From Flavobacterium ammonificans (lineage in GTDB: Bacteria > Bacteroidota > Bacteroidia > Flavobacteriales > Flavobacteriaceae), in assembly GCF_020886115.1 (NCBI RefSeq), contig NZ_AP025185.1:1736001-1800000 (forward strand): 64,000 nucleotides of DNA, written 5' to 3'. The translations under genes were made by a program, and so were the position numbers. Under the pieces are notes generated by a model. That model was given only the letters and a program-made list of their open reading frames with translations. It was not told the origin of the DNA and searched no databases. Position 1 is the stretch's first letter, and every line of letters begins with the position of its first letter. Below, one piece after another: positions 1-8,064 of the stretch.

Positions 1-1058
1 TCTTCTAATTCTTCTTGGTTAATCGTAATTCCGCCGCTTGAATATTCTTTTAATAAATCAATGGTTGGGAATTTGTAGTTGGATAATTCCAAAGTGGGGT
101 CAAACAAACCAAAATCAGCCACTAATCGAGACGCTAAGTTTTCTTCTACGATATCTTCTTCTTCCGCCTTTTCGATTACAAAAGCTTCATCGCTTGTAGT
201 AATGATAGTTGGCTCTTTTGGAGCTGGTGGAGCAGGGGTATAGGTAGGCGGTACCACTGGTTTAGGCAATGTATCTAAATTGATTTCAGAAGACGAACTA
301 ATTGTTGGTTTTAAGGCTTCTTTGTTGATTTCAAATTGAGAAGTAGTTGATTTCAAATGAATGCCTTCTACTGCTTCATCTGCTTCTTGCTCTGCAGTAG
401 GAACGGCATATTCCTCAAGATTATAACCTTTATCAGCTGCTTTTTCAACAATAGAGTTCATCTTAGCTTCCATTTCTTTTTTGGAACCTTCAATGAAATT
501 TAAAATAGAATCAGGAGACAAATTGATTTTGAAAATCAGGTAAATAATCAAACCGAATACTAAAAGTAATAAAGTTCCTGTCTTACCTAAATAGTCTTGC
601 GAAAGTAAATTGAGTTCGTAACCAATGACACCGCCTAATTCAGGCGCATTTGTTGCAAAGAAACCAAAGATGATCGAAACGACAATCATAGCAAATAAAT
701 CCCAAAACCAAGTCGATCGTAGTTTGGCAAGTGGTAACCCCAAGAACAAATACAAACCTGTTAAGAAAAACAAGCGTACAAATAGGAAGGCAGCTATACC
801 AAATCCTTGGTACACCATCAAATCCGCAATGTAAGCGCCAATTTTGCCTAACCAATTGGCTACTTCAGTATTTCTGTTTGCTAATTGGTCTACGACGCTT
901 TGGTCAGATTGACCGTGCAAGTAAAAAGAAATAAAAGCAAGCAGTAAAGCTACCGATAGCAATACTAAAAGGCTTCCGATTACAATTTTATATTTTTTTG
1001 ATAATTCCCAAGGTCTTTTTCCGCTACCCTCAGAATCGTTTTTTATTTTCTTTGCCAT
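1..1058 (-). CDS. ftsK: DNA translocase FtsK, N-terminal part (cut by window start)
   Basis: The gene starts with ATG at 1058 (MAKKIKNDSEGSGKRPWELS) and runs off the left edge after about 352 codons, so only the membrane anchor and linker are visible. Four hydrophobic segments sit between roughly residues 24 and 180 (for example IVIGSLLVLLSVALLLAF and TLLLLVFGLIIYLIF). A long acidic, proline-rich linker follows (PKPVVPPTYTPAPPAPKEP). This layout fits the FtsK/SpoIIIE membrane domain, which anchors the septal DNA pump that clears chromosome dimers during division. The motor and gamma domains lie outside the window. The diacylglycerol kinase gene lies 21 bp upstream on the same strand and may be co-transcribed. 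The identification rests on architecture and N-terminal recognition, since no ATPase motif is in view. Confidence 0.85.
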   Translation of the reverse strand, partial: MAKKIKNDSEGSGKRPWELSKKYKIVIGSLLVLLSVALLLAFISFYLHGQSDQSVVDQLANRNTEVANWLGKIGAYIADLMVYQGFGIAAFLFVRLFFLTGLYLFLGLPLAKLRSTWFWDLFAMIVVSIIFGFFATNAPELGGVIGYELNLLSQDYLGKTGTLLLLVFGLIIYLIFKINLSPDSILNFIEGSKKEMEAKMNSIVEKAADKGYNLEEYAVPTAEQEADEAVEGIHLKSTTSQFEINKEALKPTISSSSEINLDTLPKPVVPPTYTPAPPAPKEPTIITTSDEAFVIEKAEEEDIVEENLASRLVADFGLFDPTLELSNYKFPTIDLLKEYSSGGITINQEELE

Positions 1059-1079
1059 TCTCTTTGTAAACTAGTAAAT

Positions 1080-1451
1080 TTAGAATTTAGGGAGGTAAAT
1101 CAGTAAGCCTACTGCCACTGCGGTTAATGCCGAGAAAAACACAGCTCCAGCAGCAATATCTTTGATAAACCCAATTCTCTCGTGGTATTCTGGATGAATA
1201 AAATCGGCCACTTTTTCAACAGCAGTATTCAATCCTTCTACACTCATCACTAAACCGATGGCAAAGATTTGGAAAATCCATTCAGTAGTAGTAATGTTAA
1301 AATAAAACCCAGCGATAGTCATTATGATCCCAATAAAAAATTGAGTCATTACGCTGTGTTCAGTTGTAATTAATTTGTAAGCCCCTTGATAAGCATAAAT
1401 AACGCTTTTTAATCGGCCAGAAACAAATCGATTGTCTTTTTGAAATTCCAT
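1080..1451 (-). CDS. Diacylglycerol kinase family protein (probable undecaprenol kinase)
   Basis: This 123-residue integral membrane protein has three hydrophobic segments and the family signature EGLNTAVEKVAD around residue 70, which holds the catalytic glutamate and the ATP/Mg-binding residues of the DgkA fold. The length matches the prokaryotic DgkA family (about 120 residues). The family phosphorylates diacylglycerol or undecaprenol in the inner membrane. In bacteria outside the Gammaproteobacteria, undecaprenol is often the substrate, so the substrate here is open. The gene lies between tpx (10 bp upstream) and ftsK (21 bp downstream), all on the minus strand, so a tpx-dgk-ftsK transcript is likely. 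Confidence 0.88.
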   Translation of the reverse strand: MEFQKDNRFVSGRLKSVIYAYQGAYKLITTEHSVMTQFFIGIIMTIAGFYFNITTTEWIFQIFAIGLVMSVEGLNTAVEKVADFIHPEYHERIGFIKDIAAGAVFFSALTAVAVGLLIYLPKF

Positions 1452-1461
1452 TCAATAGGTA

Positions 1462-1959
1462 TTAAAGTACTGCTAAGGCAGCATCGTAATTCGGTTCATC
1501 TGCAATTTCTGCCACTTGTTCGGTGTGAACAATAGTTCCTTTTTCGTCAATGACAAGGACCACTCTTGAGTGTAAACCTGCTAAAACACTATCCGTAATT
1601 TCTAAACCATTGGCTTTTCCAAAACTTCCGTCTTTAAAATCCGATAGATTTTCTACGTTCTCGATTCCTTCAGCACCGCAAAAACGTTTTTGTGCAAATG
1701 GTAAATCTCTTGAAACGCAAATCACAACAGTATTGTTTAATCCAGCAGCAGTTTCATTGAATTTTCTCACTGAAGCAGCACAAGTTCCTGTATCGATACT
1801 TGGAAAAATATTGAAAACTACTTTTTTACCAGCATAATCTGCCAGAGTAGCGATAGAGAGATCTGTCTTTACTAAATTAAAATCAGCTAGTTGCGAACCT
1901 ATTTTTGGAAGTTCGCCTGAAGTATGAACGGGATTACCGCCTAAAGTTATCGTTGACAT
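1462..1959 (-). CDS. tpx: Thiol peroxidase Tpx (atypical 2-Cys peroxiredoxin)
   Basis: The protein has 165 residues, the usual Tpx length. The peroxidatic cysteine is C60 in DTGTCAASVRKFN, and the resolving cysteine is C94 in KRFCGAEGIENV. These match the C61/C95 pair of the E. coli enzyme. Tpx reduces lipid and alkyl hydroperoxides in the cytoplasm or periplasm, using thioredoxin as electron donor. No signal peptide is seen. A TAnnTTTG-type -7 box (TACTTTTG) reads on the minus strand at 1990-1983, about 25 bp upstream of the ATG. The gene is separated from the neighbouring thioredoxin/peroxiredoxin operon by a strong terminator. Confidence 0.95.
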   Translation of the reverse strand: MSTITLGGNPVHTSGELPKIGSQLADFNLVKTDLSIATLADYAGKKVVFNIFPSIDTGTCAASVRKFNETAAGLNNTVVICVSRDLPFAQKRFCGAEGIENVENLSDFKDGSFGKANGLEITDSVLAGLHSRVVLVIDEKGTIVHTEQVAEIADEPNYDAALAVL

Positions 1960-2069
1960 AATATGCGTTTTTTAGTGAGCATCAAAAGTATGAAAATTAA
2001 TTCAGATTTTAGTTTGAAGCCGCTTTTTTTAGTTGGTTTTCCTTTGAATACTGTTTCGCTATAAGGCAT

Positions 2070-2100
2070 AAAAAAAACGTACCCTATCTGCGTACGTTTT
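2070..2100 (-). terminator. Rho-independent terminator after the peroxiredoxin operon
   Basis: Inverted arms lie at 2074-2082 and 2092-2100 (AAAACGTAC / GTACGTTTT) with a 9-base loop. On the minus strand they are followed by a run of T, which ends transcription of the genes lying at 2127-3429. Confidence 0.85.
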
Positions 2101-2126
2101 GATTTATTTACTTAGTAAGCGAAGTA

Positions 2127-2384
2127 TTATTTATCGATAGCCCCTAAAACGCGTTTCATAAAGGTGTTCAAAGCTTCTTTCTTATCTACTCCGTCTTTGA
2201 CTAATTTTTGTACTTCTAAAGCACCATACATATTTGAAATTAATTCGCCAATTACATCCAATTCTTCATCTTTTAGAGAAGATATTTCCGTCATTGCTTC
2301 TAATACTTCAATAGTTTCAATGATATAATCTTGATCATTTTCTTCGATGAATTGGGTCAAATGTTTGATAACAGGTAATTTCAT
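2127..2384 (-). CDS. Small conserved protein of the thioredoxin/peroxiredoxin operon
   Basis: This 85-residue acidic, all-helical-looking protein has no cysteines, signal peptide or membrane segment. I recall small proteins of this kind next to thioredoxin and peroxiredoxin genes in flavobacteria (DUF6952-like), but I cannot confirm the family from sequence alone. It is the last gene of a three-gene run (peroxiredoxin, thioredoxin, this gene) and ends just before a terminator. The gap to the thioredoxin gene is 25 bp. The context suggests a part in peroxide defence or thioredoxin partnering, but no function can be assigned. Confidence 0.75.
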   Translation of the reverse strand: MKLPVIKHLTQFIEENDQDYIIETIEVLEAMTEISSLKDEELDVIGELISNMYGALEVQKLVKDGVDKKEALNTFMKRVLGAIDK

Positions 2385-2409
2385 ATTTCAGGTGTTTGTT
2401 TTTGAATTA

Positions 2410-2718
2410 TTAAGCGATTTCGTTTACTAAATCAGTCAATACTTCTTGTTTATTAGTTTGTGTTTCGTTCACTAATTTTCCGTTAACGAAAGTAGCAAAA
2501 GTAGGCAAGTTGCTTACGTTAGCTAATTTTCTTGATTCAGGATTGTTTTCGGCATCTACTAAAACAAAAGTAAGTGATTCATTTTCTGAAGCCAATTTTT
2601 TGAATTTTGGTTTCATAATACGACAATTTCCACACCATGAGGCAGAAAACTGAACTACTACTTTTTCGTTTTTGGAAACTAAATCCTGTAATGTGTCTTC
2701 GTTTAATTCAATTAACAT
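2410..2718 (-). CDS. Thioredoxin family protein (WCGNC active site)
   Basis: This is a 102-residue single-domain thioredoxin. The active site is WCGNC with C29 and C32, a variant of the usual WCGPC. The cis-proline loop reads NLPTFATF near residue 75. There is no signal peptide, so the protein is cytoplasmic. It sits 72 bp downstream of a typical 2-Cys peroxiredoxin in the same direction, and is probably its electron donor. The N in place of P in the motif should shift the redox potential relative to housekeeping thioredoxin. This is inferred from the known effect of the dipeptide between the two cysteines. Confidence 0.9.
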   Translation of the reverse strand: MLIELNEDTLQDLVSKNEKVVVQFSASWCGNCRIMKPKFKKLASENESLTFVLVDAENNPESRKLANVSNLPTFATFVNGKLVNETQTNKQEVLTDLVNEIA

Positions 2719-2790
2719 AGCTTTATTTTTTTATTTACAATAACAATGGCAATCTTAAATTGATAGTGCCATTGTTATTGATTTTTGTTA

Positions 2791-3429
2791 TTAGTGAGAT
2801 CCTAAGTAAGCAGCTGTACTGTTTCTATCAGCAGTCATTGCATCTTTACCAGCTTCCCAGTTAGCAGGACAAACTTCTCCTTTTTCTTGCACGTGAGTGT
2901 AAGCGTCAACCAAACGTAAGTATTCGTTTACGTTACGACCTAATGGCATATCGTTAACACTTTCGTGGAAAATTTTTCCAGTTTCATCGATTAAGTAAGT
3001 AGCTCTGTAAGTAACATTAGAACCTTCTACTAATACAGTATCTAATTCTTCGTTGTACTCAGCACTTTCTACATCAAGAATTCCTAAGATGTTAGATAAG
3101 TTTCTAGTTGTATCTGCTAAAAGTGGGTAAGTTACCCCTTCGATACCACCGTTATTTTTTGGAGTGTTCAACCAAGCAAAGTGTACTTCGTTGGTGTCAC
3201 AAGAAGCTCCAATTACGATAGTGTTTCTTTTTGCAAATTCTGGCAAAGCAGCTTGAAAAGCGTGCAATTCAGTTGGGCAAACGAATGTGAAATCTTTTGG
3301 ATACCAAAACAAAAGTACTTTTTTGTTGTTTTTTGTAGCTTCTTCAAAAATGTTGATTCTCAAATTATCTCCCATTTCAGAGATGGCATCTACAGTGATG
3401 TTTGGGAATTTTTTTCCTACTAATGACAT
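2791..3429 (-). CDS. Peroxiredoxin, typical 2-Cys AhpC/Prx1 type
   Basis: The protein has 212 residues. The peroxidatic cysteine is C51 in DFTFVCPTELHAF. The resolving cysteine is about C187 in GEVCPANW, as in typical 2-Cys enzymes that form an intersubunit disulfide. It reduces hydrogen peroxide and organic peroxides in the cytoplasm. It is the first gene of the operon with a WCGNC thioredoxin and a small helical protein, and has no ahpF partner nearby, which points to thioredoxin-dependent recycling. A -7-like box (TATATTTG) reads on the minus strand at 3478-3471, about 42 bp upstream of the ATG. Confidence 0.94.
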   Translation of the reverse strand: MSLVGKKFPNITVDAISEMGDNLRINIFEEATKNNKKVLLFWYPKDFTFVCPTELHAFQAALPEFAKRNTIVIGASCDTNEVHFAWLNTPKNNGGIEGVTYPLLADTTRNLSNILGILDVESAEYNEELDTVLVEGSNVTYRATYLIDETGKIFHESVNDMPLGRNVNEYLRLVDAYTHVQEKGEVCPANWEAGKDAMTADRNSTAAYLGSH

Positions 3430-3470
3430 ATTTTTTGTTTTTAAGTTAAATTGTATGGTGCAAATATACG

Positions 3471-3478
3471 TTAGATGT
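3471..3478 (-). promoter_or_regulatory. Candidate -7 box of the peroxiredoxin operon
   Basis: TATATTTG on the minus strand matches the Bacteroidota -7 consensus TAnnTTTG and lies at a sensible distance from the start at 3429. No clear TTG -33 element was found at 17-23 bp, so the call is tentative. Confidence 0.45.
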
Positions 3479-3569
3479 AAAGATAGTTAAATAAGTTTTA
3501 ATTATAAATATTTATTAAGTAATAAGTATTTACTATTAAAGCAGATTGAATTACATCTATTCAATTGAT

Positions 3570-5165
3570 TTAGATGTTCTTAATCGAAACGGGAAGTAGT
3601 CCAGGACAGGCTAATTTATTGAGAAATTGTTGGGCTGCGACTTCTTGAAAAACTTCAAAATCTTGGTATACCATTATAATTTCTTTGGCTAAAGCCAAAT
3701 TAGGAATCACTTGAAGTGCGTATGGATTTCCAAAAACATACAGGATGCAATTTTTATTGTGTAGAAGTGTACTAATACTTTCTATCACTTGCGGTTGTAT
3801 ATCAAATTGATTTAAAGGTTTCGCTTTGGGAACAAATATTGAAATCACAATGGTATCGTACTGGGCTAGATCTTCCTGTTTGAGCATTGGATTTTCAACA
3901 GTTAATGAAAAAATAGGAGTAGTACTATTTTGCGTTACCTTAGTAGCAAAACCATCCTTGTAAATGCTTACTTGAGCCAGAGAGTTGTTAGCAATAGCCT
4001 CTTGAATTCGGTTGGTATTGGTATCTGTTTTTACTTTAGTCAAAATCTGCTCAGCGATCCTACGATTTAAATTTTCGCTTATTGAAAAATCAATTTTGGA
4101 CTGACTTGTATCAGGATAAATGGATCCGTTTTCAAAAAGACCTGCTTTTTGTTTGTAATGCTGAATTCTGTTGTAACTTTCATTAATACGTTCTTCAGCA
4201 GCATTATTTTGAATGGCTTCAATTCCAGCAGCTACTTCATCTGTAAAACATAAAATATCATTGCCTGCTTGGAATGCTTCCCATTCTAGTTGCCCTTTTT
4301 GTTCAAACAAATCGGAAACACTTTTCATATTTAAGGCATCGGATATAACCAATCCTTCAAATCCAAGTTGCTTGCGAAGTAGATTTTCAATGATGTTCTT
4401 CGACAAAGTAGCCGAAGTATTTTTGCCATCGTTTAAAGCAGGAACGGCTAAGTGACCAATCATAATCGAATCGACCTTATTTTCAATTCCTTTGATAAAA
4501 GGATACAACTCATTATGGAGTAATTGTTCTAGATTTTCTTCTAATATTGGCAAACCAAGGTGTGAATCGACATTGGTATTTCCGTGACCTGGAAAATGTT
4601 TCAGGCAGCCTAAAATCCCAGCATCTGACATTCCTTTTAGATAAGCATTGGCAAACAAAGCCACTTTTTCCTTGTTTTCACCAAAGGAGCGGTAGCCAAT
4701 GACAGGATTGTTTGGATTGTTATTGATGTCAGCCAAAGGCGCTAAGTTGTACTGAATGCCAGCTGCTTTCAAATCCAATCCAATTTGTTTGCCCACTTCG
4801 TAAACCAAATCAATTTGCGATTCTGGCAAAGCGCCTAAGGTAATTGCATAGGGATATTGCGGTGTTTTTTCAATTCGCATAGCCAAACCCCATTCGGCAT
4901 CAATACTCATTAATAGTGGGGTAGTGGCGCATTTTTGATAACGCGTTATCAATTGTTTTAACTTGAAATAACTATCATCATACGAAACCACTTTTTGTTT
5001 GCTTTCATAATTGGTAGCCGCACTCGCACGACTATGAAAAAAAGTAAGTCCACCAATGTTGTGATCCCGAATTAAAGCTTCGGTTGCTTGAATGTTTTCT
5101 TCGGTATCGTTAATAAAAACGGCAGGAAAGAAAAACTGTCCTATTTTTTGTTTTAAAGTCATCAT
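3570..5165 (-). CDS. nagZ: Glycoside hydrolase family 3, NagZ-like beta-N-acetylglucosaminidase
   Basis: The 531-residue protein has no signal peptide. NagZ/GH3 landmarks appear in order: SIDAEWG (87-93), LAPLADI (141-147), IGYRSFG (156-162), KHFPGHGNTNVDSHLGLP (189-206, with the His/Asp dyad that supplies the acid/base in NagZ) and SDALNM (275-280, D276 as nucleophile). E. coli NagZ has 341 residues; here about 180 C-terminal residues resemble a second GH3 domain. The expected role is to cleave GlcNAc from GlcNAc-anhydroMurNAc muropeptides in the cytoplasm. It is the last gene of the murQ operon, 5 bp after the AmpG-like permease, which supports a muropeptide substrate. The start could be ATG at 5165 or the next codon, also ATG. 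Confidence 0.88.
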   Translation of the reverse strand: MMTLKQKIGQFFFPAVFINDTEENIQATEALIRDHNIGGLTFFHSRASAATNYESKQKVVSYDDSYFKLKQLITRYQKCATTPLLMSIDAEWGLAMRIEKTPQYPYAITLGALPESQIDLVYEVGKQIGLDLKAAGIQYNLAPLADINNNPNNPVIGYRSFGENKEKVALFANAYLKGMSDAGILGCLKHFPGHGNTNVDSHLGLPILEENLEQLLHNELYPFIKGIENKVDSIMIGHLAVPALNDGKNTSATLSKNIIENLLRKQLGFEGLVISDALNMKSVSDLFEQKGQLEWEAFQAGNDILCFTDEVAAGIEAIQNNAAEERINESYNRIQHYKQKAGLFENGSIYPDTSQSKIDFSISENLNRRIAEQILTKVKTDTNTNRIQEAIANNSLAQVSIYKDGFATKVTQNSTTPIFSLTVENPMLKQEDLAQYDTIVISIFVPKAKPLNQFDIQPQVIESISTLLHNKNCILYVFGNPYALQVIPNLALAKEIIMVYQDFEVFQEVAAQQFLNKLACPGLLPVSIKNI

Positions 5166-5170
5166 TGTCT

Positions 5171-6442
5171 TTACTGATTGATTGCTGATTTTTTTCCGAA
5201 ATCAGCCGGAAATACTAAAAACCGCGATATAACAACCCCCGGAAGTGTAGCCAAAAGTACCCAAATAAAGAAATTGCCATACCCTAAATATTCTTGTATA
5301 TAGCCGCTGATCATCCCAGGCAACATCATTCCCAAAGCCATAAAACCAGTTGCTAAGGAATAGTGAGAAGTTTTTGATTCGCCTTCTGCTACAAAAATTA
5401 AGAACATTAAAAAGGCAGCGAATCCAAAACCATAACCAAATTGCTCTACAATGACCACTAAATAAATATAAATAGTATTTTCTGGATGAAAATGAGAGAG
5501 TAAAATAAACCCGACAATAGGTAAATGCATAATTAAAATCATGGGTAACATCCATTTGCCTAATCCATGCTTAGAGATTGCTATTCCTCCTAATGTTCCT
5601 CCCACAAGCAAGGCAATCACCCCAAAAGTTCCGTATATAATACCAACATCTTCGGTAGTGAGTCCCATTCCTCCAGCGTCTTTAGGATCAATTAAAAAAG
5701 GAGTTAACATCTTCATTAATTGCGATTCACCTAAACGAAATAAAAGGATAAAAGCCAATACAATTCCAATTTGTTTCTTTTTGAAAAAGCTCGTAAAAAC
5801 AGTTACAAAATCTTTTTGCTGTTCTACAACATCCTCCGATGTCTCATTTTCTGATACTGGTGTGGTTAATAGATTGTAAACAGTAATTGTTGCCATAAGC
5901 AAACCTACAATAATCATGGTATACGACCACGCTTTAGTTTTATCTCCAAATTCAGTCTCTAAATAGCCCCCAATAATGACAATCAATCCGTTACCGGTGA
6001 GCATAGAAAGGCGATAAAAAGTACTCCTAATTCCTAGGAAAAAGGATTGTTGGTCTTTGGACAATGATAATAAATAAAAACCATCTGTAGCCACGTCATT
6101 GGAAGCAGAAGCAAATGCCGCCACCCAAAAAATAGCCAAACTCAGAAAAAAGAAATGGTTCATCGGAATGGTAAATCCAACTATTAAAAAAGCGATAGAG
6201 ATGAGCAATTGCATGCTTAAAAACCACTTTCTTTTGGTACTGTGCAAGTCAATAAACGGACTCCATAATGGTTTAATTACCCAAGGTAAATAAAGCAAAC
6301 TGGTATAAATCCCAATATCTTCATTACTAATACCTAAATTCTTATACATGATTACAGACACCGAAATAATGATCGCATAGGGGAAACCAGATGCAAAGTT
6401 TAAAATAGGGATCCAATACCAAGGGTTTTTCTCTGCTTTCAT
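5171..6442 (-). CDS. AmpG-like MFS permease
   Basis: This 423-residue integral membrane protein has about 12 hydrophobic segments and no signal peptide. The N-terminus has FASGFPYAIIISV and the loop KPLWSPFIDL, which follow the layout of the PAT/AmpG branch of the major facilitator family (PxxxRx-like positions are replaced by KPLWSPFID). AmpG carries GlcNAc-anhMurNAc peptides from periplasm to cytoplasm by proton symport. The gene lies between a secreted GHL10 hydrolase (10 bp) and a NagZ-like enzyme (5 bp), so a muropeptide or disaccharide substrate is the best guess. It could also carry another sugar or amphiphile. Confidence 0.8.
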   Translation of the reverse strand: MKAEKNPWYWIPILNFASGFPYAIIISVSVIMYKNLGISNEDIGIYTSLLYLPWVIKPLWSPFIDLHSTKRKWFLSMQLLISIAFLIVGFTIPMNHFFFLSLAIFWVAAFASASNDVATDGFYLLSLSKDQQSFFLGIRSTFYRLSMLTGNGLIVIIGGYLETEFGDKTKAWSYTMIIVGLLMATITVYNLLTTPVSENETSEDVVEQQKDFVTVFTSFFKKKQIGIVLAFILLFRLGESQLMKMLTPFLIDPKDAGGMGLTTEDVGIIYGTFGVIALLVGGTLGGIAISKHGLGKWMLPMILIMHLPIVGFILLSHFHPENTIYIYLVVIVEQFGYGFGFAAFLMFLIFVAEGESKTSHYSLATGFMALGMMLPGMISGYIQEYLGYGNFFIWVLLATLPGVVISRFLVFPADFGKKSAINQ

Positions 6443-6452
6443 TCGTAGTGTA

Positions 6453-8009
6453 TTAATTAGGTTTTACGACTGTTTGTGGCAGTTGTGTTAGGATTTCTTT
6501 ACTTTCGTTACCATACAAGTCAATGAATGATAAAGCAAATTTAGACTTGTTTTCTAATAAGGCAATTGGCACACGAATAGCTAATCGATTGTTGTTTTTT
6601 TGTACCAAGAATTTATCGACTATCTGACTTGGGTCATCGCTGTCTAGCTCTGCATTAGCATCAGTTCCATAAAAAACAACATAGCGCATAGGATTTCGAG
6701 TAGGTTGTAAAGAAATGACCAATTCATTTTTATCTTTTATGACACTAGTTACTCTAGGAACATCAAAAACTAATTTTTTAAAATTGGGAACAGCTGCAGG
6801 TATAGCCTGGTATTTGTATTGATTTTCGGCCAGTAACTGCGTTACTTCCTGATTTTTATTGAGGAACCATTTGGCGCTAAAAAAAGCATTGCCTTGTACA
6901 TTATTAAAACTACGAGAATAATCGATTTGATTTGGGATTTCAAAAGGAGAATCCCAACTTTTATCCGAATCCGATTTAATTTTATAAGATCCATTTCCAA
7001 TGTAAATGGCTGTGTTTTTTGAGTTTTCGGACCACCATTTCAGTAATTTACTGTACGAGGCTTTTGGATGATTGAAACTCCAGTACAATTGAGGTAAGAT
7101 ATAGTCAATCCAATTATTTTCCATCCAATGTAATGGATCTGCAAATAGATCATCATAATTAGTTTGACCCGCTTGTGTATCTGAACCTCTTGGATCTACA
7201 GATTGATTTCTCCAGACTCCAAAAGGGCTTATGCCAAATTGCACCCACGGCTTAATTTTTTTGATACTGGTTGCAATTTGTTGAACAAAAACATTCACAT
7301 TATTACGTCTCCAATCGGCTAATTCTAATCCATTAGAGTATTTATTAAACGAATCCGTATCATTGAATTTTTCACTATCAACAGTATATGGGTAAAAATA
7401 ATCATCAAAGTGTATCGCATCGATATCGTATTTTTTGACTACTTCTTCAACCACTCTAGTCAAATGGTTTTGAACTTCTGGCAAACCAGGATTGTAATAG
7501 TATTTACCAGCATACTTAATCATCCATTCAGGATGTTGAATCAGGTCGTGTTTTTTGCTTACGATTTCTAAATTGGCACTTGAAGTGGCACGATATGGAT
7601 TTAGCCAAGCATGAAATTCAAATCCGCGGTGGTGTGCTTCATGAATCATCCACTCTAATGTATCGTAATAAGGCGAAGGTGCTTTTCCTTCTTTTCCAGT
7701 TAGATTTCGTGACCAAGGTGCTAAATCAGTTGGATAAAATGCATCACCATTACTTCGTATTTGCACTATTACAGCATTGTAGCGTAACTTTTTGTAAGTA
7801 TCTAAAATTTCAACAAAATCACTTTTTTGCTTCTCTACTGGGTCAGTACTATTTTTAGGCCAATCGATGTTAGCCACAGTAGCAATCCAAACGGCTCTAA
7901 ATTCGTTCTTGGGATACATAATTTTAGCCTGAGCTACAGCATTTCCCGTTGAAAAAAGGAAGGCAAATAAGATAGTAAGGGACTTTAAATTCATCATTTG
8001 GAGGTTCAT
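6453..8009 (-). CDS. Secreted family 10-like glycosyl hydrolase (GHL10/YngK type)
   Basis: The 518-residue protein has an N-terminal signal peptide (MNLKSLTILFAFLFSTGNAVAQ) and begins its domain with EFRAVWIATVANIDWP, the GHL10 opening motif. TIM-barrel landmarks follow: YNAVIVQIRSNGDAFYP, FEFHAWLNPYRA, IDAIHFDDYFYPY, FGISPFGVWRN and YILPQLYWSF. About 100 C-terminal residues look like a beta-sandwich. It is exported to the periplasm or cell surface. The GHL10 family has poorly defined substrates. The operon context with anmK, murQ and nagZ suggests a peptidoglycan glycan or muropeptide. The ATG at 8009 is followed by in-frame ATGs at 7997 and 7994; the second gives a tidier signal peptide. 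Confidence 0.85.
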   Translation of the reverse strand: MNLQMMNLKSLTILFAFLFSTGNAVAQAKIMYPKNEFRAVWIATVANIDWPKNSTDPVEKQKSDFVEILDTYKKLRYNAVIVQIRSNGDAFYPTDLAPWSRNLTGKEGKAPSPYYDTLEWMIHEAHHRGFEFHAWLNPYRATSSANLEIVSKKHDLIQHPEWMIKYAGKYYYNPGLPEVQNHLTRVVEEVVKKYDIDAIHFDDYFYPYTVDSEKFNDTDSFNKYSNGLELADWRRNNVNVFVQQIATSIKKIKPWVQFGISPFGVWRNQSVDPRGSDTQAGQTNYDDLFADPLHWMENNWIDYILPQLYWSFNHPKASYSKLLKWWSENSKNTAIYIGNGSYKIKSDSDKSWDSPFEIPNQIDYSRSFNNVQGNAFFSAKWFLNKNQEVTQLLAENQYKYQAIPAAVPNFKKLVFDVPRVTSVIKDKNELVISLQPTRNPMRYVVFYGTDANAELDSDDPSQIVDKFLVQKNNNRLAIRVPIALLENKSKFALSFIDLYGNESKEILTQLPQTVVKPN

Positions 8010-8019
8010 TTGTATACTA

Positions 8020-8037
8020 CAAAATTACACTTTTGTA
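8020..8037 (-). promoter_or_regulatory. Possible internal promoter/operator upstream of the GHL10 gene
   Basis: TAATTTTG on the minus strand at 8027-8020 fits the TAnnTTTG box. It overlaps a perfect inverted repeat, TACAAAA-N6-TTTTGTA, at 8018-8037. This 55-bp gap is the largest inside the minus-strand operon, so a secondary start or control point here is possible. No -33 box is visible. Confidence 0.3.
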
Positions 8038-8064
8038 ATTGTATTTTGATTTAAACTTTCAATA

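Noticed and set aside
5541..5879. Open frame of 112 codons on the plus strand inside the AmpG-like gene
   Set aside because: Mirror frame of a membrane-protein gene, rich in Pro/Ile/Ser/Lys, typical of antisense to hydrophobic codons.
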